Part shown: positions 1 to 11,558 of the stretch, in pieces
How positions within the stretch are numbered: the stretch's first letter is position 1
How the letters are laid out: each line of letters begins with the position of its first letter
Assembly: GCA_026745465.1 (NCBI GenBank)
Contig: JACYXH010000343.1
Location: forward strand, 1,561,001 to 1,625,000
Length of the DNA stretch: 64,000 bases
Source of the DNA: Lota lota
Lineage: Eukaryota > Chordata > Actinopteri > Gadiformes > Lotidae
Direction: 5' to 3'
Position numbers and translations under genes: made by a program
Notes under the pieces: generated by a model
What the model was told of the DNA's origin: nothing
Database searches by the model: none
The model's input: the letters and a program-made list of their open reading frames with translations, nothing else

Positions 1-324
1 GCGTATGGAGTAGCATGGAGTAGCGCATGGAGTAGCGTATGGAGTAGCGTATGGAGTAGCGCATGGAGTAGCGTATGGAGTAGCGTATGGAGTAGCGTAT
101 GGAGTAGCGTATGGAGTAGCGTATGGAGTAGCGTATGGAGTAGCGTATGGAGTAGCGTATGGAGTAGTGTATGTATGGAGTAGCGTATGTATGGAGTAGC
201 GTATGTATGGAGTAGCGTATGGAGTAGCGTATGGAGTAGCGTATGGAGTAGCATGGAGTAGCGTACGGAGTAGCATGGAGTAGCGTACGGAGTAGCATGG
301 AGTAGCGTACGGAGTAGCGTATGG
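1..324. repeat. minisatellite, 12-bp unit GTATGGAGTAGC
   Basis: About 27 copies with small variants (GTACGG, GCATGG). It starts before the window and ends 24 bp from the znf618 finger-2 splice donor. Confidence 0.95.
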
Positions 325-347
325 CGGCTGATTTGCATGGTATTTAC

Positions 348-437
348 CATCGACTGCATGCAGGTCCCGGTGCTCCTGGAAACAGCTGTAGTACTTGTAC
401 TTCTTCCCACAGATGTCGCACGAGTACCGGAAGTTAT
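348..437 (-). CDS. znf618: znf618 zinc finger exon 2
   Basis: A 90-nt exon between acceptor CATCTCTAG and donor GGTAAAT, in phase 1-1. It encodes NFRYSCDICGKKYKYY then SCFQEHRDLHAVD, a C2H2 finger (C-x2-C-x12-H-x3-H) matching ZNF618 finger 2. The next exon is off the left edge. A 12-bp-unit tandem array begins 24 bp inside the following intron. Confidence 0.88.
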
Positions 438-3400
438 CTAGAGATGGAGACAGGACGTTGGTTTTTTGTTCGCCTTTGACGGCCAACAAGGAATGTATAT
501 TCAATGGCCGGTAGCAGACCAAAGTTAAAGAATGATTAAACAGATAAATAGCACATATTTCTCATTGGTTTTAATCCAACCAATAGTATGTGAATACGGA
601 ATGACATATGGAAGCCATGTTTTAATAATCAAACTAATTGATCCGGTTAATGACAAAAAGAGCAGGGTCTTCCAAAATGATTCCAAAAGTATTTAAGTTG
701 TACCCCTTCATTTCCATTTAAAATGTGGCAGGCAGTGCTGCTGCTACTAGAATACAAATGTAATCAAAGAAATCGACCAAAGTGAATCACTTTAAAGAAC
801 ACATTTGAAACAAACCAAAAAACCTTCCATAAAGTGGCTGTTTCTGGGTGATGCTGTAAAGAGGGTAAAGGAGGAAGGAGGACAGAGGAAGCTAGCTAAT
901 TGCTAGCTGCTAATTTGCTACGTTACATTATCATTTTGCTCTGAATGAATCTGCCTGTGAATCATTGCTGAACAAGCTATTGTTGAGGCACGCTCGTAGA
1001 AGAGCCACGGAGCAGCCTAATCAATCACTGGCTAATCAAATCCTAGCTCAGTTGGTAACATCTGACAGAACTAAGCCCCCTGGAAACACTTGTAATCTGC
1101 TGTCATTGTTTAATTAATGCTAAAGTGAACAATACTGTCAAATCATGACAATCGACCCGCAAATAAGAAAAATGATCAATGACAGATTAGATACACTTCA
1201 GACAGAGAATGATATAATAATAATTGTTTATAGTTGAACATCATGTTTAGCTCGTGTTAGAATGGCCTTTGACCTTTGTGTACGGAAAATAAGTACCTTC
1301 GTATTTATGTGGTTTCTAGGAATCAACTTTTAAAATCCTCTTTAATACCAAGTTTTGTTTTGTTTTCTCCGGCTTTCATACTTCAACTCATAAATAAATA
1401 TGCTTAAATATGCACCAAGTCACTTTGTCAGCTCTGCCATCACTTTTGATAAAATTCTTTGACATGATGAGGATGTTGAAAGTATACAAATGCATTCACC
1501 AACACCTCAATCAACCCAGGGGTGTTTTTCTCCTACCCCTCCGTCACTAAAGATCTATTTAGGGCGGGAAGGTAAAAAAAAAAAAAAGGCGAGGAAATCT
1601 AATCTTGAACAAAAAAGTGATGGCAGCAGGAAAAGGTTCCACAGTGCACGTTTAATTTATTCCTTGTCACATTCAAGCAACGCACTCCCTTATACAATCC
1701 ATATGCGAGTCGTATGAATATTTTAATGGCGCTGTGGTATTAACAACGGCGAGCTAAATTCCTCATAGCGGTGTTGAGAAAGACTTCCTGGTTGGTTGGG
1801 GATAGTGCTATATTTGGCTCTGGGGACTGAATGATATAGAGCTGAAGACCCTGGCTAAAGACAATCCACATTTACACACAGATTTGTAGGTCTTCCCAAA
1901 AGAAAGTTACGTGGTCAACAATGTTTTTAAGCACAGACGTGGCGCTATACTTTACCTATACAGTTTCATTTATTTGAAAGTTTTCTACAAAGTATGTCAA
2001 AACAATGTGGGTGAACTTAAAATCGGCCAAAAGGTTGTCGTTGACCACTGTTTGCACAACCATCCCCTTCATCAGAAAAGTTCCCACCACCACCTGCACC
2101 ACTCTCTTTCTTCCCTTTCCATTTCATTTTCTTGAAGAAAAGATGAGAGAACCCCTCAGAATATTTACAAAACACTGATCAAGTCTACGGTTTCAACTGC
2201 ACACCAACTAGTGGGCGACCTCCACAACAGTCGCTAGAGGGAGCTTCATGCATCGTCTCCCAGCACCCCTGGTGGGTGTCGGGTGGACGAGGTTCAGATG
2301 TGGTGGGTCGGATGGGGTTATATCTTTTTTGACTGAACTATTTTGGAATTGACGCAACACATGGCCCCCTCCAAAGCTACTGCCCAAAACACATGACTAG
2401 CTGGCTAGCTTTAGCACTAGGTCTGCCTAGCCTTGTGGAAGACTCGGGTCATGTGTTACTAGGTCGCTAGCTTTAGCCGCAGGTCTGCTAGCCTTGTGGA
2501 AGACTCCGGTCATGTGTTACTAGGTCGCTAGCTTTAGCCACAGGTCTGCTAGCCTTGTGGAAGACTCCGGTCATGTGTTACTAGCTCGCTAGCTTTAGCC
2601 ACAGGTCTGCAAGCCTTGTGGAAGACTCCGGTCATGTGTTACTAGCTCGCTAGCTTTAGCCACAGGTCTGCTAGCCTTGTGGAAGACTCCGGTCATGTGT
2701 TACTAGCTCACTAGCTTTAGCACTAGGTCTGCTAGCCTTGTGGAAGACTCCGGTCATGTGTTACTAGCTCGCTAGCTTTAGCACTAGGTCTGCCTAGCCT
2801 TGTGGAAGACTCGGGTCATGTGTTACTAGCTCGCTAGCTTTAGCACTAGGTCTGCCTAGCCTTGTGGAAGACTCCGGTCATGTGTTACTAGCTCGCTAGC
2901 TTTAGCACTAGGTCTGCCTAGCCTTGTGGAAGACTCGGGTCATGTGTTACTAGCTCGCTAGCTTTAGCACTAGGTCTGCCTAGCCTTGTGGAAGACTCGG
3001 GTCATGTGTTACTAGCTCGCTAGCTTTAGCCACAGGTCTGCTAGCCTTGTGGAAGACTCCGGTCATGTGTTACTAGCTCGCTAGCTTTAGCCACAGGTCT
3101 GCTAGCCTTGTGGAAGACTCCGGTCATGTGTTACTAGGTCGCTAGCTTTAGCCACAGGTCTGCTAGCCTTGTGGAAGACTCCGGTCATGTGTTACTAGCT
3201 CGCTAGCTTTAGCCACAGGTCTGCAAGCCTTGTGGAAGACTCCGGTCATGTGTTACTAGCTCGCTAGCTTTAGCCACAGGTCTGCTAGCCTTGTGGAAGA
3301 CTCCGGTCATGTGTTACTAGCTCACTAGCTTTAGCACTAGGTCTGCCTAGCCTTGTGGAAGACTCCGGTCATGTGTTACTAGCTCGCTAGCTTTAGCCGC

Positions 3401-6400
3401 AGGTCTGCTAGCCTTGTGGAAGACTCCGGTCATGTGTTACTAGCTCGCTAGCTTTAGCCACAGGTCTGCTAGCCTTGTGGAAGACTCCGGTCATGTGTTA
3501 CTAGCTCGCTAGCTTTAGCACTAGGTCTGCTAGCCTTGTGGAAGACTCCGGTCATGTGTTACTAGCTCGCTAGCTTTAGCACTAGGTCTGCCTAGCCTTG
3601 TGGAAGATTCCGGTCATGTGTTACTAGCTCGCTAGCTTTAGCACTAGGTCTGCCTAGCCTTGTGGAAGACTCCGGTCATGTGTTACTAGCTCGCTAGCTT
3701 TAGCACTAGGTCTGCCTAGCCTTGTGGAAGACTCCGTTCATGTGTTACTAGCTCGCTAGCTTTAGCACTAGGTCTGCCTAGCCTTGTGGAAGACTCCGGT
3801 CATGTGTTACTAGCTCACTAGCTTTAGCACTAGGTCTGCCTAGCCTTGTGGAAGACTCCGGTCATGTGTTACTAGCTCGCTAGCTTTAGCACTAGGTCTG
3901 CCTAGCCTTGTGGAAGACTCCGGTCATGTGTTACTAGCTCGCTAGCTTTAGCACTAGGTCTGCCTAGCCTTGTGGAAAGACTCCGGTCATGTGTTACTAG
4001 CTCGCTAGCTTTAGCACTAGGTCTGCCTAGCCTTGTGGAAGACTCCGGTCATGTGTTACTAGCTCGCTAGCTTTAGCCACAGGTCTGCTAGCCTTGTGGA
4101 AGACTCCGGTCATGTGTTACTAGCTTGCTAGCTTTAGCCACAGGTCTGCTAGCCTTGTGGAAGACTCCGGTCATGTGTTACTAGCTCGCTAGCTTTAGCC
4201 ACAGGTCTGCTAGCCTTGTGGAAGACTCCGGTCATGTGTTACTAGCTCGCTAGCTTTAGCAGCAGGTCTGCCTAGCCTTGTGGAAGACTCCGGTCATGTG
4301 TTACTAGCTCGCTAGCTTTAGCAGCAGGTCTGCCTAGCCTTGTGGAAGACTCCGGTCATGTGTTACTAGCTCGCTAGCTTTAGCCACAGGTCTGCTAGCC
4401 TTGTGGAAGACTCCGGTCATGTGTTACTAGCTCGCTAGCTTTAGCAGCAGGTCTGCCTAGCCTTGTGGAAGACTCCGGTCATGTGTTACTAGCTCGCTAG
4501 CTTTAGCAGCAGGTCTGCCTAGCCTTGTGGAAGACTCCGGTCATGGTGTAACAGTAACCAGGTAATGGTTGCAGAGTGCAAGGGCAGAGTGTGCTCAGGT
4601 AGCCGGGTAGACAGACACACAGGCAAGCCTGTCATTCGGGCCGAATGAAATGATTGGACGGGGCTTTTACAGGCCTGCGACAGCAACAGATAACTTATCT
4701 TTATTATCTTGTTTTGGTCAGAGCATTTTTTTATTGATTATTGCCAGGATTGAAAGAGAATTTCAAAAGATACGACATTGTGTTCTTACTTTAATGATGT
4801 TCTTTTGAAGTATCTATGTAAAGTGTATTTTTAGTATGGAGAAAAGCACACAAAATTAAATGTATTCAAATGATTATTATTATTCAAAACGGGCATTTGT
4901 TGCTGCAGACTGTTAAAGGCAGGTCAGGGACGGCAGTAATTAGTGAGTGGAAGCCGCAAGATCCTTTTTCCTTTTCTTATTGTTAAAGTGTACGTGGGCA
5001 GGCAGAAAACACATTTAAGAAAAGAAGAAAATCAAGAAGCAGGGTGACAGGGGGAGGGAGTGCTATTACTCAGTCCTAAGTAGAACACATGCATTTGTGT
5101 CATCACTTGAAATACAATTATGACATGGAGCACGAAAAGAAGTCCAACCCAAAAACACTGGATTATAAACACTCATCATCCCATATCCTTCAAATAATAT
5201 ACATATATATATAAATAAACACACATACATACATACATATATACATATGTTTGTTTTTGTTTTTTTCAAAGAAGAAAAGAAAATCTCCTAATGGTTTAGG
5301 TTAATTCTTGTCTTGTCGCATTTAATTCAAAGTGCAAAAGCTTTTATTCGTACCATGCCGTTTTCTCCAAAGTAAAACCATGCAGACATCCTAAGAGAAT
5401 CAGAGTTTTGCTCATCTCCATGTCCAGGAGGATGTGCTGAATGTGACTAAAACATTCACAGTGAAAAGAGATCGCGTTTCGGGACGGAGCCAAAGCCTAA
5501 AGAGAGCTTTATGCTGAGACCAAATTAGATCAACAGTCCAATAAAACTGTATATTTAGGTGTGTCCTAGATGAACACCCAGTGGATTTTTTGCACTGGAT
5601 ATAGAATTTCTTTAGTGCAAATGTGAACACACAGATTTAAATTGTACACCTTTGAAAACCATATATCATGGTCTGAATAAAAGTATTAAATGTTCATGAG
5701 AATGTCAACATTGGTTGTGAATGCTAAGAAAATGTATGCATGCATCATACTGCGTCATACTTAAAGCTTGGGTAGGCAATTACATTTTTCAGCTATTTGT
5801 TGAAATTCTATTTACATCCCGACAGCAAATGCTCCGACATAAAAAGGACAAAAGTCTGTCATCAGTTGAGCCCGTCCGATCATCTCATTCAGCCTGAATG
5901 AGATGATCGGATGACTATCTGTTTACCTACCTACCCGGCTACTGGTCTTCCAAAAGACAGGTATCCAAAAGGCTGGGCAGACCTATTGCTAAAGCTAGCT
6001 AGCTAGTCATGCTTTTGGAGGGAGGCCTGAAGGGAGGGATGGATTATCTTGGTTGGATACTTTCAAAATTGGGCTTACTCTGGCTAGTTTGTCCAAATGG
6101 CCTACCACAGCTTTGAAGATAATATGAAATAACGTTTAGAGCACAGCTTACTTTCCAAATATGACCTGTTTCCAAGTAAAGAAATTGCTAATTGTGCCAA
6201 GATGATAGATTTGATTGGATTGTGCCAAAATGTAACTGCTTGCCAGCTGTTCCCGTTGCAAAATAAAAGAGGAGGTTATGTTTATTATATTTGGATGTAC
6301 TACTAACAATTCAAAAGCTCTTTAGCTTTACAAGCTAGTAGATGTGAAAAGTTTTCATTTTCAGCTCAGGGAAATTTTGAAAAGATCTGACCCATAATTA

Positions 6401-9400
6401 GTGTGAAGCACCACACCTGTTTGTCTGCTGTAAAGAGGGTCTACTGAATACGTTTAAATAACATGAGTTTGTCTGCTGTAAAGAGGGTCTACTGAATACG
6501 TTTAAATAACATGAGTTTGTCTGCTGTAAAGAGGGTCTACTGAATACGTTTAAATAACATGAGTTTTCAATCTAACCAATTAGGAAGCATGAAAGAGACT
6601 AACAACAAACTTTGAACGAGCCAAGGAAGAAAGGACATGAAAGGCGTGTTCTAGCGTGCTAGTAATATTGCAGTTTGACATTTTTATACTCACTGTTGGG
6701 TGGTGGCGGTGAGGCATCTCCCACCACTGTGTTTGTTTCTACAATGAGAAAAGTTAAAATTATTCAAGTAATTGAAAAATGGTCTCGCACATATTTTGTA
6801 CCAGCAATATTATTATTCAGAGGAATATTTACTAAAGATATAAAAACAATGTGTTTATCCAATGAATGATCACAATATGGCTATTAAAAAGATAAATGTA
6901 CTGTACATAGGCAATATGTATTCATATAAACACTATATTCATATACATCGAAGATGTATATGTAATGTCTACAAAGCACAAAAGGTTTTTTTTCTTTTTG
7001 GCCATACGTGCTACTGGTCATTTGGCGTAGATCTACTTGGTAATGAATTCCAATGATTTTCGGTAAAAACACTAAACAAAACAGAAGCATCTACCATCCA
7101 GCTAGCGTCAGATCCTTTTGGACCATCAACTGAGTGCATTGGATTGCGCCATAGCCTTTTCACAAAGATCGATAGAAAGCAGGTGCTTTACCTCTGTGTG
7201 CCCTGACATGAGTCTGAAAACAGTTGTAGTACTTGTACTTTTTTCCACATACCCTACACACATAGGAGCCTACAGGAGAGTGAGAAAGAAAATGTTATAT
7301 GATCAACATCTTACGTAAAGAGCATCTACACACACACACTTTCTACACCCATAACACAATGTGAACATTTTGATACAAAAATATATCAGAGATGATATTT
7401 CGATCAGGGATGAAACCCAGAATCATGCTTTGCTTTACAGTTACAACAGTGAAAAAAGCCACATGAATGTTAAGTGTTTCCAATCCGATGGCAAACATTG
7501 ATTGGCTGAGGCAGCCATGGAATTTAGCCCCAGGCCGCCATATAACAAGTTGTTTGCTTAAGATACACAAACTGTATCTCAGCCATAAGACTGTATCTCA
7601 GGGCTGTATTTCAAGACTTGATCCCTGGCTAGACTGCGTGCACAGACTGTACCCAGACTGCATGTCAGTCCTAGACTTCACATTGGACAGAAGAGGACAA
7701 GTCAAGCATAGAGTGGCTAAGTCCCGCCCTGACTAACATCAACCCTGGACATTAGAAACAGAAAACCATGTATGTATTTTAAAAGTTTACATTTCAATCT
7801 GAATCTCAGAGTCAAATTCAAATATAATTGTCCACATCCAGACATTTTTGGAAGAAAACGTAATTGGTCCTAGATGGCAAAAAGCAGTGGGAGTAAGGTT
7901 GAGGACAGTGTTTGAGCATCTCTGTATTTTCTCATCATTTACTATGTATGAGTACTAGCCTAGCCTAGCCTAGTACTAGTAATTGGTATTATAATAGAAT
8001 ACTAAAAAGTTGCCTCGAGTAATTTCTGACATTTATATTTTAGGTCACAATCATGTCAACGTAAAATATACATCCACAGTCAACAGAACTGAATCACTCA
8101 TATTTCCATAGAACTGGTTATACAGGCTTTATACAAACATTTGAATGTGGAAACACAGCGATGTTCAGATGTTATTGGCTGGCGTGACTTTGGTGCTAAT
8201 ATTTAGTCAGTGAGCCAGAAGAGTAACGAGGCATACTCTACAAGTGAGCTTGACTTTTCCTCAGCACACCCTGCAATCAGTGGGAGAAATCCACGTCCTC
8301 ATCAAAGGCAACACTCTTTTCTCCTTACTTAGACTCAAATTTCAGGGACATTTGTTTATACCTTTATCTGGCCATTTTTCCTCCAACCTTTTGAAAGAAA
8401 TTGCACTTGATGACAATAACGCCTGTTTTCTGTAAAGACCCACATCCAGTATGAAAAGTAGGTAAACTAATTAGAGGACGGCCATAAAGTTCCCAGAGAA
8501 GTTGGTCATGACAACACAAGGCATGTTCATGCAATCTATGCTTTTACCTTGGCAGGGGCATTCGGGAACCTTTTGATTCTACGCTTTCATTTTCAGCCTC
8601 ACTCGCAAGTCGCTTTAAATAAAAGCCTGTGCTAAATGACTAAAATATACATTTAAATGTAATATGTATAGAACCACTATAGACCCTGAATAATCTCAGA
8701 TGTTATTAAAAGCACTCAATCTGTATTTAATCACCGTCTGTTGGAACCTGCCCTATGAAACTATTATTTTCCGTTGGAGCCATGGCTTTTGTTCAAAATT
8801 ATTTCAAATTGCGATTATTTTAAATGACGTCTCAAAGAATAAAAACCCAACCATCCAAGGCTCAATTCCTCTGTAAATCAAGTTCAACAAATCCCAACTT
8901 TGACCTAAAGCGATGGCACCATTGAAAAAGTGATATAGTGCAGGTTGACCTACATTTAATACAATAAAATGCAATACAAATTTATTAAATAGATATATCT
9001 GACTTCAGCATTTCAAGGCCTCCTCTTTTACCATTTAGTCACTCAGCAGGATAGGGGTTATCTTGCACAAGGATGCCTAAAGGTAGACTGGACAATGAGG
9101 ATCAAACCCAGTACCTTTCAGCTGGGAGTCACTAACCCATCCTGCCCTCATCAGTGTCGGTCTACCGGCTCTAAAGAGGTAATACACATGTAAATATATT
9201 CACACACACCTATGCATGAGTCTGTGTTCTTCGTTGGGGGAGGGGAACCATGGGTAAACATACCCTGGGTCTGGGCCGCACGAGCTCCTCCTCTCGCATC
9301 GTTTCCACCAATCACCACGCAGATCTCCGCAGGGTCGCCGGCGTCCCCCGCTTTTCCATTGGTGGAGCCCGGTTCCGTCTTCACCGAGACCGGCGATTTG

Positions 9401-9541
9401 GACGACGTGCCAACGGTCGCGTCGGCCGAGGTAGAGGCAGGGGTACCTGTGGCCCCGCCCACACCTGCGTCTGCCAGCCTTGTGCCCTGATTGGCTGCCT
9501 TTTGGGCACTCATGGCGGATGGATCGTCTGGGGTGTTGATA
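348..9541 (-). CDS. znf618: znf618 5' coding part: zinc finger protein 618, three recognised exons, gene continues past the left edge
   Basis: Three exons read right to left: 9264-9541, 7192-7269 and 348-437. Each is bounded by AG acceptors and GT donors, and all join in phase. The product carries a VKTEPG stretch, the PAEICVVIGG motif of vertebrate ZNF618, and two fingers of the GKKYKYY(N/S)CFQ type that are characteristic of that protein. ZNF618 is a nuclear C2H2 protein with a hAT-transposase-derived C-terminal half; it is reported to bind UHRF1 and 5-hydroxymethylcytosine (established knowledge, not visible here). The later fingers and the hAT-like half are not in the window. Joining finger exon 1 directly to finger exon 2 gives Arg-Asp-Asn, so the short linker segment seen in the human protein is either skipped or in an exon I could not find. 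The human segment before finger 1 (around GTWIFDQALRYA) was also not found. Confidence 0.85.
438..2391. other. znf618 intron sequence without a gene
   Basis: AT-rich intron. The only notable features are an A-run at about 1573 and several NheI-like GCTAGC clusters around 890-910. Short ORFs here have no recognisable similarity. Confidence 0.5.
2392..4545. repeat. large minisatellite, 61-62-bp unit, about 35 copies
   Basis: The unit contains CTAGCTCGCTAGCTTTAGC, then either ACTAGGTCTGCCTAG or CACAGGTCTGCTAG, then CCTTGTGGAAGACTCCGG and TCATGTGTTA. Two main unit types (62 and 61 bp) alternate in blocks. It is embedded in a dispersed element whose unexpanded inverted copy lies at about 5.86-6.03 kb. 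Confidence 0.95.
4546..4720 (+). mobile_element. right flank of the dispersed element that hosts the 61-62-bp array
   Basis: AGGTAGCCGGGTAGACAGAC and GAATGAAATGATTGGACGGG match, in inverse orientation, the sequence at 5.86-5.94 kb. The element family is unknown; it looks like a MITE or SINE remnant. Confidence 0.5.
5757..6035 (-). mobile_element. unexpanded inverted copy of the same element
   Basis: The minus strand reads CTCCAAAAGCATGACTAGC, GCTAGCTTTAGCAATAGG, TCTGCCCAGCC, a GGAAGAC stretch, GTAGCCGGGTAGG, and then an AATGAGATGATCGGACGGG match. That is the same order as left flank, one array unit and right flank at 2.36-4.68 kb. It includes a fold-back (TCCGATCATCTCATTCAG and its complement) at 5876-5913. 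Confidence 0.55.
6419..6562. repeat. three perfect tandem copies of a 48-bp unit
   Basis: The copies start at 6419, 6467 and 6515 and begin GTTTGTCTGCTGTAAAGAGG. A related TGCTGTAAAGAGGGTAAAG occurs at about 851. Confidence 0.95.
7192..7269 (-). CDS. znf618: znf618 zinc finger exon 1
   Basis: A 78-nt exon between acceptor CTCCTGTAG and donor GGTAAAG, in phase 1-1. It encodes SYVCRVCGKKYKYY followed by NCFQTHVRAHR, a complete C2H2 finger with spacing C-x2-C-x12-H-x3-H. The KYKYYNCFQTHVRAHR segment matches ZNF618 finger 1 as I know it from mammals. Confidence 0.88.
9030..9150 (-). mobile_element. tRNA-derived SINE remnant
   Basis: It contains GGATCAAACCCAGTACCTTT (complement of the B-box type GGTTTGATCC) and a CTTGCACAAGGATGCCTAA segment typical of teleost SINEs. 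Related copies are at 11.3, 39.6 and 44.4 kb. Confidence 0.5.
9264..9541 (-). CDS. znf618: znf618 N-terminal exon with VKTE and PAEICVVIGG motifs
   Basis: This is a 278-nt exon of 92 whole codons (one extra base at each end) between acceptor TTTCCAG and donor GGTATG. It encodes an Ala/Gly/Ser/Thr-rich, probably disordered segment, then SVKTEPG (a SUMO-consensus-like VKTE), then GDPAEICVVIGG. The open frame continues upstream of the first ATG (9513) to the acceptor, so that Met is probably internal. The exon is unusually GC-rich for this window. On the minus strand its acceptor abuts a CT-rich minisatellite. Confidence 0.85.
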
Positions 9542-9545
9542 CTGG

Positions 9546-10060
9546 AAATGAGAGAGAGAGAGGTAGAGAGAGAGTTAGAGAGAGAGGGAGAGTGTGATGG
9601 AGTGAGATGTTTAGAGGAACAGAGGCATAGAGAGAGGGAGAGTGTGATGGAGTGAGATGTTTAGAGGAACAGAGGCATAGAGAGAGGGAGAGTGTGATGG
9701 AGTGAGATGTTTAGAGGAACAGAGGCATAGAGAGAGGGAGAGTGTGATGGAGTGAGATGTTTAGAGGAACAGAGGCATAGAGAGAGGGAGAGTGTGATGG
9801 AGTGAGAGATGTTTAGAGGAACAGAGGCATAGAGAGAGGGAGAGTGTGATGGAGTGAGATGTTTAGAGGAACAGAGGCATAGAGAGAGGGAGAGTGTGAT
9901 GGAGTGAGATGTTTAGAGGAACAGAGGCATAGAGAGAGGGAGAGTGTGATGGAGTGAGAGGTGTTTAGAGGAACAGAGGCATAGAGAGAGGGAGAGTGTG
10001 ATGGAGTGAGAGAGGGAGAGTGTGATCAGAGGCATAGAGAGAGGGAGTGTGAGTGAGAGA
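9546..10060. repeat. GA-rich minisatellite, 50-bp unit, about 9 copies
   Basis: The unit contains GAGTGAGATGTTTAGAGG, AACAGAGGCATAGAGAG and AGGGAGAGTGTGATG. It begins 5 bp upstream of the acceptor of the 9264-9541 exon and forms a long CT-rich stretch on the transcribed-sense minus strand. Confidence 0.95.
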
Positions 10061-11227
10061 ATTACATTACAATGTATGACTGAATCAATCACGACAAAGC
10101 ATTTGAAAAGGGAGCAGCAGAAAAGGCCAAGTCCACACTAACCCTAAAAGCCATTTCTGTACCAATTAACTTTTGCAGAACAGTCCAAATCTCACAGCAC
10201 ATATTTAACAGCCCAGAGTCTATGTTGCATTTTTTACCATCGTATGTATAGTATCTAGCGGCATGCTATTCTAGAAGTGAACACATTTCAAGACAATTAA
10301 GCGTACCTTTTTCTTAATATAACCTGGTATTTCAAATACACACACAGTCTTTGCAATGGAGGAAAAGTTACCCCAATGAAATGAAAGGGTACGTTAAAAA
10401 CTTCAAAGGGTGACTTTGCAAAGTGAATAAAAAGAAGCAATGGTTTCTGTATGCAATTAGCTTTGAAGCACGGTGGTGGTTTCATATTTGATTGGTGATC
10501 TTTAATGTCAAGAAGACCTATGGTTCCGCAGGCAGAACCAGTGGTCTGGTTCTAGCACAACGAGTGCTCCAATTTCAAAAACATCTAAACTGACTAAACA
10601 TCTTGGTACTTTAACGGCCAGGCATGTGCTCACAATGGAGCTTGCCAAATGAATGATGTTGTACAAATAAGATAAATTGGTCTCCGGCACAAAAAAACAA
10701 AGCACACCCATATAATGTGGGTGCTGTTTTTCATAGCTTGCTACAAACCTTTTCTCAGAAATTCATTACACAAAACAAAACAAGGTCCAGGCAGCTATGG
10801 GTTGAAAGTAATTGCCTCACATTTAATGCATGGGAATTGTAAAGGTCCAAATGGGGAAAGAACAACTCTTTAAAATTAGTATTTATCTTGCACAGCCACA
10901 AGCTACATCATATACCAAAATCTACAGCTATATATTTCTATAGTAAAAAAAAAAAAGGTTAGTTGTGTTGGCAAATGTGAAACCTACTGTTGAATAACAT
11001 TCCCATTCAAATCTTTACACAACGCCGGGATATTTTTATTTCCACATTTTGTTGCATGTCGTTATATCTTCAGACACCACAGCAGACAAAACACTGCTCA
11101 TATCATAATTTAGATTGGACAAAACTATTATTTTCATTCTTTCATTGCCTCTCAGCAAAAACATCCTTTGTCGACCAAAGAGATACAAAAACCAGCCTGT
11201 TGCTACGATCATCCATCCTACCATCTA

Positions 11228-11425
11228 TCTAGAATCTAGATAGATGATAGATACCCATTACACTGTCCATCTAGATTCTAGATGGACAGTGTAATGGGTA
11301 GGTTGTTTGGCTCCCAGCTAAAAAGGTACTGGGTTTGATCCCCAATGCTCACACAGTATATCTGTAGGCCTTGCAAGATGTTTACACCTGCGTTGAATGT
11401 AAGTTACATTAAATAAATAAGTGAC
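11228..11425 (+). mobile_element. SINE remnant with fold-back head
   Basis: Two palindromes (TCTATCTAGAATCTAGATAGA; and arms ACCCATTACACTGTCCATC mirrored around 11276) run into TAGGTTGTTTGGCTCCCAGC, a B-box-like GGGTTTGATCC, and a tail with TTGAATGTAAGTTACATT and AATAAATAAGTGACTGAAT. Confidence 0.5.
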
Positions 11426-11515
11426 TGAATTACTACCATCCATATATTTTTATGCATAGTAGCACAGGACAAAATATGACCGTCAAATTGATCCGTAAAA
11501 ACTGATTCTGCTGAC

Positions 11516-11558
11516 TAAGATAAAGCTAAGATAAAGCTAAGATAAAGCTAAGATAAAG
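11516..11558. repeat. short tandem repeat, 11-bp unit CTAAGATAAAG
   Basis: Four copies in tandem. Confidence 0.9.
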
